Shown: positions 1 to 6,656 of the stretch, one piece after another
How the letters are laid out: every line of letters starts with the position of its first letter
Position numbering within the stretch: position 1 is the stretch's first letter
Assembly: GCA_031254675.1 (NCBI GenBank)
Contig: JAIRTV010000475.1
Span: 1 to 20,499, forward strand
Length of the DNA: 20,499 nucleotides
Reading direction: 5' to 3'
Origin: Planctomycetaceae bacterium
GTDB taxonomy: Bacteria > Planctomycetota > Planctomycetia > Pirellulales > Thermoguttaceae
Notes under the pieces: model-generated
What the model saw: the letters and a program-made list of their open reading frames with translations, nothing else
Told to the model about the DNA's origin: nothing
Database searches by the model: none
Made by a program: the position numbers and the translations under genes

Positions 1-27
1 GAGAAAATTCCGAAACAATTGGAAGTG

Positions 28-1059
28 TTACAACAAAGTTACACCGGCATCGGCATAGGCTTTCATCATCTCATTAGACCAAAGTCCACAGGCAACTTCT
101 CCAATATGAATGGCACGGAGCATAAATAGACAGATTCGGGATTGTCCGATTCCTCCGCCAATTGTTTGCGGCAGTTCACCGCTGAGAACGCTTTTATGAA
201 ACAATAATTTGAGTCGATCTTCACATTGTCGAATTTGGACTTGTCGCCGCAATGTCTCCGCGTCAACCCGAATACCCATCGACGAAACTTCCAATGCGAT
301 TTCCAATGTTGGATGCCAAAGTAAAATATCGCCGTTTAGTCCGATTCCGCCTTGGCGTGGTGTTGACCAATCGTCGTAATCTGGGGCGCGACCGTCATGA
401 ATCGTTCCATCCGGCAACTCGCCTCCAATACCAATCACAAAAACCGCCCCCGATTCCTTACAAACAACCATTTCACGCTCTTTGGGTGTCAGTTTCGGAT
501 ACTTTTGTTGTAACTCCTCACTAGTAATAAACGTAATCTTTTCCGGCAAAATCGGTTTAATCTGAGCGTATTGAGAACAAACGCGGTATTCGGTTGCTTT
601 GATCGCCCCGAAAATAGATTCAACTGTCGATTTCAGAAATTCCAAATTCCGTTGATCACGTTTCATCACTTTACACCAATCCCATTGATCCACGTAAATC
701 GAATGAATCGGCGAAATTGTTTCGTCGGGACGCAAGGCATTCATATCCGTGTAAAGTCCTTCGCCGGGACGAAAACCATATTTGTAAAGAGCATAACGTT
801 TCCATTTCGCCAGCGATTGAACTATTTCAACATCTTTTTGAATATCGGTTGCGTAAAATTTTACCGGTTTTTCAACACCGTTGAGATTATCGTTGAGTCC
901 GGTGGTTGGATCGAGAAACATGGGAGCAGTTACCCGCAACAACCCTAATTGTGTGGACAACGCACGTTCAAAATCATCTTTGATTCCTTTGATTGCGGTT
1001 TCAATCTCTCGAAACTTAAAAGTCGGTTTGTAACCTGTGGGAATAATATATTGTGGCAT
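28..1059 (-). CDS. asnA: Aspartate--ammonia ligase (asparagine synthetase A)
   Basis: AsnA makes asparagine from aspartate, ammonia and ATP, giving AMP and PPi; it is a cytoplasmic enzyme with a class II aminoacyl-tRNA-synthetase-like fold. The 343-residue product is close to the family's usual length of about 330. It matches AsnA throughout, including the C-terminal glycine-rich GGGIGQSR motif at about residue 301 and the DGRAPDYDDW segment in the middle. I chose the ATG at 1059, which has AGG six bases upstream; an in-frame TTG at 1095 would add 12 residues but has no ribosome binding site. The gene stands alone, with a good sigma-70-type promoter at 1159-1186. The function call is firm. 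Confidence 0.96.
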   Translation of the reverse strand: MPQYIIPTGYKPTFKFREIETAIKGIKDDFERALSTQLGLLRVTAPMFLDPTTGLNDNLNGVEKPVKFYATDIQKDVEIVQSLAKWKRYALYKYGFRPGEGLYTDMNALRPDETISPIHSIYVDQWDWCKVMKRDQRNLEFLKSTVESIFGAIKATEYRVCSQYAQIKPILPEKITFITSEELQQKYPKLTPKEREMVVCKESGAVFVIGIGGELPDGTIHDGRAPDYDDWSTPRQGGIGLNGDILLWHPTLEIALEVSSMGIRVDAETLRRQVQIRQCEDRLKLLFHKSVLSGELPQTIGGGIGQSRICLFMLRAIHIGEVACGLWSNEMMKAYADAGVTLL

Positions 1060-1158
1060 CGTAAACCTCGTGGTTGGTTTCAATTTGGTGTTCAACGAAA
1101 AACGAATTTCAACATAGAATGTTGTCTCATTCAGGAGAATATTCGAAAGTTCTTCAAA

Positions 1159-1186
1159 AAGATAGTAAAAATAAATTTTTTGTCAA
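1159..1186 (-). promoter_or_regulatory. Sigma-70-type promoter of asnA
   Basis: On the minus strand a perfect TTGACA (1186-1181) is followed after 16 bases by TATCTT (1164-1159), four of six matches to the -10 consensus. Transcription would start near 1151, leaving a leader of about 90 bases before the ATG at 1059. Seen by eye only; no start site is known. Confidence 0.5.
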
Positions 1187-1219
1187 CCTGATTTGAAACG
1201 AGGTACAAATTATTGCAGG

Positions 1220-2014
1220 TTATTCATGAATTTGTTCTTGTTCCCGTCCGACGTCGAGTTCACCGGAATAGTTGTCGGTGGAATTGATTTCGGTTAATTT
1301 TGCAATTCCGGTTAATCCGCGTAACCGCACTTCGATGCAATGTCCACGATTATTTTTTAGCAAAACAGCAGCGGTGGAAGTTGTTCCGTCTGGATAGAAA
1401 AAGATCGGAGTTGACCAAAGTTTTCCGTCTGAACCGGTTGTTTCACCTAACCGAATTTCCTGATTCGTAACCGCTTCACTTTCAGAAACATTGTCCTCAA
1501 CCGTATTCGTTTCGCCCGGCGCCGTCAGACCAAGATAGAATGCCGCACGTTCTTCCACCAACGCAATCACATCCGCAACAAACACCGAATCCGATAACCT
1601 GATCAATTGCGAACCGGTTTCTTCCGATGCCAGACTTGGGTCACGTAAAATGAAATCTTCTGATTTTCCGGTAAACCCTCCTTTTTCGAATGGGTCTAAT
1701 TCACCGGTTTGGTCGAATCGTCCACTGGTTTCGCGAGAAGAAAGTCCGGCAGTAAAATGGGAATCGAGAACACGATCAAAAATCAAATCCGAACCACCCA
1801 ATTGACAGCGAAAACATAGAATTTGTCCTTCTTCCATTGCTTTAATACGGGCATGATGCCATTCGCCGCGTAATGTTTCCGCCGAAGATCGTAAGCGTTG
1901 ATTTTCTAGCGAGCCTTGCAAGAAAGGAATTCCCGCACCCGCAAGAATCAACATGATCATGAGAGCCAACAAAATTTCGATTAACGTAAAAGCATGGCAA
2001 AATCGAAAATACAT
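1220..2014 (-). CDS. Pseudopilin with prepilin-type N-terminus (GspH/FimT-like)
   Basis: This is a minor pilin or type II secretion pseudopilin of 264 residues. The N-terminus has the prepilin peptidase site: a short leader, then A8 and the mature start FTLIE, with the conserved Glu five residues into the mature protein (E13), followed by a hydrophobic helix to about residue 30. The helix runs into a segment of the GspH/FimT kind (about residues 35-70, leading to an ARIKAMEEG stretch). The rest is a long acidic domain with no family I recognise. The leader ends in Ala rather than the usual Gly before the cleavage point, which peptidases can accept. The RBS is weak. It lies downstream of the PEP-CTERM gene on the same strand, separated by a large inverted repeat, so co-transcription is doubtful. 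No other secretion genes are in the window. Confidence 0.82.
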   Translation of the reverse strand: MYFRFCHAFTLIEILLALMIMLILAGAGIPFLQGSLENQRLRSSAETLRGEWHHARIKAMEEGQILCFRCQLGGSDLIFDRVLDSHFTAGLSSRETSGRFDQTGELDPFEKGGFTGKSEDFILRDPSLASEETGSQLIRLSDSVFVADVIALVEERAAFYLGLTAPGETNTVEDNVSESEAVTNQEIRLGETTGSDGKLWSTPIFFYPDGTTSTAAVLLKNNRGHCIEVRLRGLTGIAKLTEINSTDNYSGELDVGREQEQIHE

Positions 2015-2024
2015 CTTTACTTTA

Positions 2025-2135
2025 GTTAATAGTGAATAGCTAATAATGAATAATTACGCAAGCGTCCTTTTTTACCATAACGGTATTAAAATTCGCTTGC
2101 GTAACTATTCGCTATTCACTACTAACTATTCACTA
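2025..2135. repeat. Inverted repeat with ACTATTC-type heptamers between two genes
   Basis: Two arms pair over about 90 bases: AGTGAATAGC (2031-2040) with GCTATTCACT (2111-2120), and TTACGCAAGCG (2054-2064) with CGCTTGCGTAA (2094-2104). Both pairings are perfect, with an AT-rich loop between. The right part is made of degenerate 7-base units (ACTATTC, GCTATTC, ACTACTA, ACTATTC). The last unit reaches the PEP-CTERM gene and supplies its TAG stop at 2133-2135. The element fills the space between the PEP-CTERM gene and the pseudopilin gene and could act as a terminator in RNA. A related block is at 20111-20138. Confidence 0.75.
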
Positions 2136-3014
2136 AATTCCCTTTCTTTTTCGTTTTAGGAATGGCAACACAAGAGTTCCGGCAAATCCTAAAATCAATG
2201 CGGTTGCCGGTTCGGGAACTGCCGCTGGCGGAACAACATTGGCACTAACATTGGTTAGAACGAACGCAAAATCCTGATAATCAAAATCAATAGCATAATT
2301 ACTATGAATGTTCAAGTCCTCAAGAGCAAACAGAAAAGCAGATTCAATCGTTTCATAACCTTCCCGTTGCCGCATCAAATCGGTCACGTCAAAGACGATA
2401 AGATGTTGAACTCCATCTTCGTAGTATTGTACTTGCCATTTTTCACTATTGAGATACTCATCCGATTGATAATACCAATCGTGATCGCCCGAAAATACTT
2501 TCCCTTTCCCGTTCCCGATATTGTCGGTGTAGGTTGCGAAGACATAATCACCACCCGCAAGAGTAATTGATTGACCGTCTATCTTCGCTTCTCCAGTAGT
2601 CGTCGAACCATAAATTCCCGAATTAAACACCAACTCACCGGTTGGGTCGTAAATGTTCAATCCATGCGAATAAGCGGAACTTGTAAACGATGAGACAACC
2701 TGACTTCCCGGATTGACAGCCCATGACGAAATTGTTTGTCGGATCATTCGATCATCCGCTAAGTCGTTTCCACTGGTGTAACTTGATTGCCCCAGAGCGG
2801 TAAGTTCGTCATGAAAATATTCATTGAAAATACGGAACAATGGATTGGATATTCCTCCATTTGTATCGTTAGTTGCATCGTTAATCTGTACGGTTGCAAG
2901 ATCAGCGTTACTAGCGATATAGTCATCCTTGGTTAACAAATCTCCATACGAAATGGAAATAACAGAGCTGAAAAGCACGGCGACAAAAACAAATTGAGTA
3001 AAAAAAGTTTTCAT
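2133..3014 (-). CDS. PEP-CTERM sorting domain protein
   Basis: This is an exported protein of 293 residues. The start at 3014 has GGGAG upstream and opens a Sec signal peptide (MKTFF, a hydrophobic stretch, cleavage expected near residue 25). The C-terminus has the full PEP-CTERM signal: VPEP at about residue 266, a hydrophobic helix, then the basic tail KRKRK. Proteins of this class are processed by an exosortase in the inner membrane and are usually linked to exopolysaccharide production; no exosortase gene lies in this window. The middle is rich in Asp, Tyr, Ser and Thr and belongs to no family I recognise. An upstream sigma-54-type site (3082-3097) suggests enhancer-controlled expression. 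The gene is followed by a repeat that provides its stop codon. Confidence 0.88.
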   Translation of the reverse strand: MKTFFTQFVFVAVLFSSVISISYGDLLTKDDYIASNADLATVQINDATNDTNGGISNPLFRIFNEYFHDELTALGQSSYTSGNDLADDRMIRQTISSWAVNPGSQVVSSFTSSAYSHGLNIYDPTGELVFNSGIYGSTTTGEAKIDGQSITLAGGDYVFATYTDNIGNGKGKVFSGDHDWYYQSDEYLNSEKWQVQYYEDGVQHLIVFDVTDLMRQREGYETIESAFLFALEDLNIHSNYAIDFDYQDFAFVLTNVSANVVPPAAVPEPATALILGFAGTLVLPFLKRKRKGI

Positions 3015-3081
3015 TGGTTTGGCTCCCATATTGGTTGGTTCTGAAAAGTTTTGACTACTAACACATACTGACCATGACAGG

Positions 3082-3097
3082 AGCAATTAATATGCCA
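3082..3097 (-). promoter_or_regulatory. Sigma-54 -24/-12 promoter for the PEP-CTERM gene
   Basis: The minus strand reads TGGCATATTAATTGCT, which matches TGGCAC-N5-TTGCW at ten of eleven fixed positions, with the GG and GC doublets at the required spacing. Transcription would begin about 12 bases downstream, giving a leader of roughly 55-60 bases. Sigma-54 control through the PrsK/PrsR pair is known for PEP-CTERM genes in some bacteria, which fits. No enhancer-binding-protein site was recognised upstream. Confidence 0.6.
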
Positions 3098-3398
3098 TTC
3101 GTCTTTGCTGATATTATTTATTTTCTTAACCTGTTTGTAAATAATATTTTAAGATAAAAATATTTTCTGAAAAATAAAATAGTCTCAAACAACCGACATT
3201 AACAACTGTGTCAAAACAAAACACGATAGCGAAGAGCAGTATAAAAGTGAATCTTTCAAAATTTTGCCAAATTTTACAATTCACACGTTGGTTGTGTATT
3301 CTGTTGAACAAGATAGGCAACTTTTTGCCGAAGAGTTTTCAGCGATGCCGCCTACCTTTGATTTGCTTATTTTAGCAATTGGCAATTTGTTTTACCAA
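3098..3398. other. Non-coding stretch between ahpC and the PEP-CTERM gene
   Basis: I see no convincing gene here. The left part is very AT-rich and forms the upstream region of the PEP-CTERM promoter. The right part holds a probable ahpC terminator (3312-3356). A plus-strand open frame from ATG 3264 to 3509 exists but runs antisense into ahpC and has no supporting signal. Confidence 0.5.
3312..3356 (-). terminator. Possible terminator downstream of ahpC
   Basis: On the minus strand an outer pairing GGTAGGC with GCCTATC (one G-T-type mismatch) encloses a tight inner hairpin GGCAA-AAAG-TTGCC (3329-3316). The following bases, TATCTTGTT, are T-rich but not a clean run. It begins about 40 bases after the ahpC stop. 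Confidence 0.35.
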
Positions 3399-3983
3399 TC
3401 ATTTATATTCTTTTGCGAAAAATTCTTGGCTTTTTGTGGTATTGATACCGGATTTTCCTTCTTGCCAGTTGGCGGGGCAAACTTCGCCGTGTTTTTCGAA
3501 ATGGAGTAACGCTTTAATGGTACGCAATTCTTCTTCGACATTCCGTCCAATTGGTGGAGCGTTAACCGTTTGGTGCATCACGATTCCTTCTTTGTTGATC
3601 AAGAAAATACCGCGAATAGCCATGCCGTCTTCACAAAGAACATCGTAAGATTGGGCGATTTCTCGTTTGAGGTCGGAAATGATCGGGTATTTAATTCCTC
3701 CGAGTCCGCCTTGTTTTCGTGGGGTGTTGATCCAGGCGAGGTGAGTAAATTCGCTGTCAACCGAACACGCGAGAATTTGGACACCTAATTTTTCAAATTC
3801 CGCAATAGCTTCCGAAAACGCAATGATTTCCGTGGGGCAAACAAACGTGAAATCCAGCGGATAGAAAAAAAGTAACACATATTTTCCACGATAATCCGCA
3901 AGCGAAATTTGTTTAAACGTGGAATTGGGCATGACGGCGGTTGCTTTGAAATCAGGAGCGGGCTTCAATACGAGTACAGACAT
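3399..3983 (-). CDS. ahpC: AhpC/Prx1-type 2-Cys peroxiredoxin
   Basis: This thiol peroxidase reduces hydrogen peroxide and alkyl hydroperoxides in the cytoplasm. The 194-residue product shows the peroxidatic Cys49 in FVCPTE and the resolving Cys169 in EVCPANW, so it is a typical 2-Cys enzyme. GGLG and a C-terminal FF pair resemble the GGLG/YF features of over-oxidation-sensitive members. The start at 3983 has a strong GAGGAG seven bases upstream; the reading frame stays open for 37 more codons upstream but these have no RBS and overlap the promoter. The gene is monocistronic, with a promoter at 4051-4079 and two palindromes that may bind an oxidative-stress regulator. No AhpF or thioredoxin reductase gene is adjacent. 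Confidence 0.95.
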   Translation of the reverse strand: MSVLVLKPAPDFKATAVMPNSTFKQISLADYRGKYVLLFFYPLDFTFVCPTEIIAFSEAIAEFEKLGVQILACSVDSEFTHLAWINTPRKQGGLGGIKYPIISDLKREIAQSYDVLCEDGMAIRGIFLINKEGIVMHQTVNAPPIGRNVEEELRTIKALLHFEKHGEVCPANWQEGKSGINTTKSQEFFAKEYK

Positions 3984-4021
3984 TTTATATCTCCTCATAA
4001 AATTGTGATAAGTAACAAAAA

Positions 4022-4039
4022 TAGATAGGGTACTATCTA
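4022..4039. promoter_or_regulatory. Palindrome in the ahpC leader (candidate operator)
   Basis: TAGATAG (4022-4028) and CTATCTA (4033-4039) are perfect inverted arms of seven bases around GGTA. The site falls just downstream of the predicted transcription start of ahpC, about 40 bases before its ATG, a position where a repressor could block transcription. I cannot assign it to a regulator family. Confidence 0.4.
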
Positions 4040-4050
4040 AACGTTTTTTA

Positions 4051-4079
4051 ATTTTACTCGCTTCCTTGATTTGAATCAA
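4051..4079 (-). promoter_or_regulatory. Sigma-70-type promoter of ahpC
   Basis: The minus strand carries TTGATT (4079-4074), a 17-base spacer and TAAAAT (4056-4051), the latter five of six to consensus. The predicted start is near 4044, about 60 bases before the ATG at 3983. Confidence 0.5.
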
Positions 4080-4080
4080 G
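4065..4080. promoter_or_regulatory. Palindrome over the ahpC -35 box (candidate operator)
   Basis: CTTGATT (4065-4071) and AATCAAG (4074-4080) are perfect seven-base arms separated by TG, and they cover the predicted -35 hexamer. A Fur/PerR- or Rrf2-like factor would be a reasonable candidate given the gene's role, but the sequence matches no consensus I know well. Confidence 0.4.
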
Positions 4081-4222
4081 TCCGTAACAATCAAAAAAAT
4101 TCTCTACCGTTTACCGATTGACTTATTTAAATGAGTAAAATTTTTAAATGAGTAATTTTTTTTCGACTCTGTAAGATTTCTGTGAGATTATTGTTCGCGT
4201 GAATGACCTGGAAATAGAATAA

Positions 4223-4255
4223 GGTAGGTGATATTTTGTCGAAACATCACCTACC
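4223..4255 (-). terminator. Terminator after the Hsp20 gene pair
   Basis: GGTAGGTGAT (4223-4232) pairs perfectly with ATCACCTACC (4246-4255) around a 13-base loop. On the minus strand the hairpin starts 41 bases after the Hsp20 stop and is followed by a T-rich tail (TTATTCTATTT). It also separates the hsp20 transcript from the ahpC promoter. The remaining sequence from 4081 to 4222 shows nothing recognisable. Confidence 0.6.
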
Positions 4256-4295
4256 GTTGGTATGGTTACTTGGTACGGTTACACTGCAATATGTT

Positions 4296-4700
4296 CTATT
4301 TTTGTGAAATTTCTATTTTTCGTGGTTTGAGTATTTCAGCTTTTGGCAAATGCACCGTCAGAATACCATTGGCATAATGTGCCAATATTTCGGCGGCATT
4401 GACTGATTCGCCAATTTTGAACGCACGATAATAATTGGACGTTTCAAATTGTCGATATCGATCAATACGTTTTGTTATTTTTTCATTCGGCGTATTCACG
4501 ACACCACGAATTCGTAATTCGCCCTGATGAAATTGAATATCAATATTTTCCTCTTTTGTGCCGGGCATATCGGCTTCAATGAGATATTCGTTTTCATATT
4601 CACTAATATCAACCGGAGGAATTCGAAACGGTTTTTCCTGAGTATTCGGTTCCTGATTGGTTTGGGAAGCCGTATTATTTTTTGTTTCAACAAGTGACAT
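4296..4700 (-). CDS. Small heat shock protein, Hsp20 family (first copy)
   Basis: An ATP-independent holdase chaperone of 134 residues. The alpha-crystallin domain spans about residues 28-133, with the expected start (PPVDISEYENEYLIEADMPG), the GELRIRG strand, and the family motif ANGILTVHLPK near residue 110. It ends on the KIEI type of C-terminal I-x-I motif that drives oligomer assembly. AAGGAG precedes the ATG. It lies 78 bases after a second Hsp20 gene on the same strand; the two are probably co-transcribed and may form mixed oligomers. They share little sequence outside the domain core, so this is an old duplication. A strong hairpin follows. Confidence 0.93.
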   Translation of the reverse strand: MSLVETKNNTASQTNQEPNTQEKPFRIPPVDISEYENEYLIEADMPGTKEENIDIQFHQGELRIRGVVNTPNEKITKRIDRYRQFETSNYYRAFKIGESVNAAEILAHYANGILTVHLPKAEILKPRKIEISQK

Positions 4701-4778
4701 GACTATTCTCCTTTCTTAATTTTGTACTTTAAGTGATGTTAGAAACATTTTTTTGACGACCTTTTTGTGAAAAGTCGT

Positions 4779-5225
4779 TTATTTTTGACTTACTGTAATT
4801 TTTTGTACTTTTGCTTCTTCCGGTTTGCGAAGTCGGACGCACAAAATTCCCGCTTCAATCGTAGCGTTTAATTCTTTCGGTGTGGAATCCATTGGAAGCG
4901 TGATTGTCCGCACTGTGTTGCCGGCAATCCGCTCACGCCGAAGATAACGTACATTTTTCGAGTCTTGCTCGTGCGAACGGGCAATCTTGATCTGCAATTC
5001 TGTTCCGATAATTGACAGATCAATTTCTTCCGGTTTGATTCCGGGAACTTCCATTTCGACATAAAAAGCATCGTCATCTTCCCAAACATTCGTTGCCAAT
5101 TCGCCGGAACTGAGCGAACCAAAAAAACCTTCCGTTTCATTGAAGGACGGCATTGAGAGGAATTGATTCAGCCGACGAAACAATTCACGGGACAACGGAT
5201 ACGGATAAACTAACTCGGAATACAT
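4779..5225 (-). CDS. Small heat shock protein, Hsp20 family (second copy)
   Basis: A 148-residue Hsp20 chaperone, the promoter-proximal gene of the pair. The N-terminal 40 residues are hydrophobic and aromatic (YSELVYPYPLSRELFRRL), as in IbpA-type proteins. The alpha-crystallin domain runs from about residue 43 (ATNVWEDDDAFYVEMEVPG) to the end. The usual A-x-x-x-N-G-V-L motif is changed to IEAGILCVRL, with Ala in place of Asn. The C-terminus has the KITV form of the I-x-I/V motif. AAAGGAG lies just before the ATG. No CIRCE element is visible upstream; a weak sigma-54-like sequence is at 5287-5303. Confidence 0.93.
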   Translation of the reverse strand: MYSELVYPYPLSRELFRRLNQFLSMPSFNETEGFFGSLSSGELATNVWEDDDAFYVEMEVPGIKPEEIDLSIIGTELQIKIARSHEQDSKNVRYLRRERIAGNTVRTITLPMDSTPKELNATIEAGILCVRLRKPEEAKVQKITVSQK

Positions 5226-5286
5226 AATTGATCTCCTTTCTTAAAATTAGGTAAATGGTTCAATAGTTTGTACGACAAGAATAACT

Positions 5287-5303
5287 AACAAATTTCATGC
5301 CAA
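5287..5303 (-). promoter_or_regulatory. Weak sigma-54-like site upstream of the Hsp20 pair
   Basis: The minus strand reads TTGGCATGAAATTTGTT. The -24 part (TTGGCA) is good, but the -12 part has TTGTT in place of TTGCT, losing the important C. A sigma-54 promoter has been described for E. coli ibpB, so the idea is not unreasonable, but chance is a real possibility. Confidence 0.25.
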
Positions 5304-5383
5304 TTTCATCAAATTCACTTTTCACCCTTAAAATTCAAGGAGTTATGAATATTTATTCTGTTGGTAATTCTTCTCAAAATCTG

Positions 5384-5585
5384 TCATTTTGGCAGAATGG
5401 TTTGCAGGTTTTCTCTCGTTTTTATTTTGTCGAGGCAATTGTTGATGCTGTTTTTGAATTCGTCGAAGGTTTTATAATAAATATTGTACAGACGTTTCTT
5501 CTTCGCCAATTTCCACAAGCGTGAAGCCAAAGAATCTCGAAACGTTCTATGATCCGTCAATTCGGATAATCGTATCGAAATTTTT
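5384..5585 (-). pseudogene. Decayed C-terminus of an IS630-type transposase
   Basis: In one minus-strand frame the translation contains LWKLAKKKRLYN, then YYKTFDEFKNSIN and a tail ending ILPK-stop-QIL. This order is typical of the last 60 residues of IS630-family DDE transposases (LWK-KKK, then YY-TF-EF). About 20 codons upstream, in a neighbouring frame, PN-stop-RIIERF resembles the preceding P-N-L-N-x-I-E-R motif that carries the catalytic Glu. The frame change, two in-frame stops and the missing N-terminal part mark it as a remnant. It lies between the Hsp20 pair and the acyltransferase gene. The rest of 5226-5686 shows no gene. Confidence 0.5.
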
Positions 5586-5686
5586 GAACTATTTACTGTT
5601 CCGTCTAATTCAGCGACATGTTCTGGTTTTTGAGAACAGAATCCGTCCGAAGGACAGAGAACCGAAAGAGGCAATCATTTGTTGTT

Positions 5687-6583
5687 TCACTTCCAACGGC
5701 GATGCAACCACCAATATTGTTCTGGATGGCAACGAATACCTTCTTCCAGTTTGAGCGTGAACCATTGCGTGATTTCTTTCACGTTTTGAATGTCCGGCGG
5801 CAAATGGAGCGGATCAAGAATACCAACAACATACATTTCAAATTTCATCGGTTCAAATTTGCCGTTTTCGTCAATTTTTCGTAGCGAATAGCAAACAACA
5901 ATCGGTGCTTTGAATTGCAGCGAAAGCAAAGCAATTGCCTTAAAAGTTGAAGCTGGTTTACCGAAAAAATCAACCATACAACCTTTAGAGCCAGCCGATT
6001 GATCCACAAGAAACGCCATCAATCCATTATTTTCGAGAACCCGCAAAATATCCGGCGTACCACCATTTTTTGACACAAGAAATTGACCGGTTGATTCGCG
6101 GAAATTTTTGATGAATTGATCCAAAAACGGATTATCCAACGACCGCGCTACAGAATGCGAAGGATAAGTTAGAGTACCAAGCGAAAAACCACCAATTTCA
6201 AAATTGCCGAAATGACCAGTTACCAAAATAAGAGGACGATCCTGATGCAACAAACTGAGTAATGGTAACGCTCCAATCAATTGAATATGATCTTTCCAGT
6301 TGAGGTCGCGAATTTTCCGGTTTGCCAGGGCAATTTCGACACCCATCAAGAATAAATGTTCCCACATCAACAGAATGAGTTGTCGTCTTTCTTGGTGTGT
6401 TTTTTCGGGAAATGCGGTTTGCAGATTGGCGTGCAGTAGCGAGTGTCGAATGGGAATCAGATCGGTAAACAACCACGCCAAACACCAAGCCAGAGTATGG
6501 GCAGTCTTTAAACTAAGCGACTGCACCACACAAAACAACACGCGAACCAAAAGATAAACCAAATAATCAATAACCAATTTCAT
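5687..6583 (-). CDS. Lipid A biosynthesis acyltransferase-like protein (LpxL/HtrB family)
   Basis: A membrane-anchored acyltransferase of the LpxL/HtrB/WaaM type, which transfers acyl chains to a lipid A precursor or a related lipid at the inner membrane. The 298-residue length is usual. The N-terminal 40 residues are hydrophobic; the catalytic H-x4-E motif is GHFGNFE (His124, Glu129); FLVDQSAG and the C-terminal WWLHRRWK are family signatures. The ATG at 6583 is used here; a GTG at 6592 is also possible. An AGGAGG sits 26 bases upstream of the ATG, too far for normal use, and instead precedes a seven-codon frame whose stop overlaps this ATG. The gene follows rseP by 73 bases, so the two may share a transcript. 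The exact lipid substrate cannot be told. Confidence 0.87.
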   Translation of the reverse strand: MKLVIDYLVYLLVRVLFCVVQSLSLKTAHTLAWCLAWLFTDLIPIRHSLLHANLQTAFPEKTHQERRQLILLMWEHLFLMGVEIALANRKIRDLNWKDHIQLIGALPLLSLLHQDRPLILVTGHFGNFEIGGFSLGTLTYPSHSVARSLDNPFLDQFIKNFRESTGQFLVSKNGGTPDILRVLENNGLMAFLVDQSAGSKGCMVDFFGKPASTFKAIALLSLQFKAPIVVCYSLRKIDENGKFEPMKFEMYVVGILDPLHLPPDIQNVKEITQWFTLKLEEGIRCHPEQYWWLHRRWK

Positions 6584-6603
6584 TTTGACCACAACATCCC
6601 CAA
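6580..6603 (-). other. Seven-codon upstream frame overlapping the acyltransferase start
   Basis: A consensus AGGAGG lies six bases before TTG (6603), which opens a frame of seven codons (an ATG is its third codon). Its TGA stop overlaps the acyltransferase ATG as ATGA. This would allow translational coupling. It may equally be that the real gene start is non-standard, so this is tentative. Confidence 0.3.
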
Positions 6604-6656
6604 TATATTCCTCCTATTTTAAAATTCGATTACAAAAAATAGAACTATTAACTGAA

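Noticed and set aside
3264..3509. Plus-strand open frame of 81 codons
   Set aside because: Overlaps the conserved C-terminal coding part of ahpC on the other strand; no RBS and no recognised domain.
5226..5380. CIRCE or other HrcA-type heat-shock operator before the Hsp20 pair
   Set aside because: No TTAGCACTC-N9-GAGTGCTAA-like pair could be found by eye.
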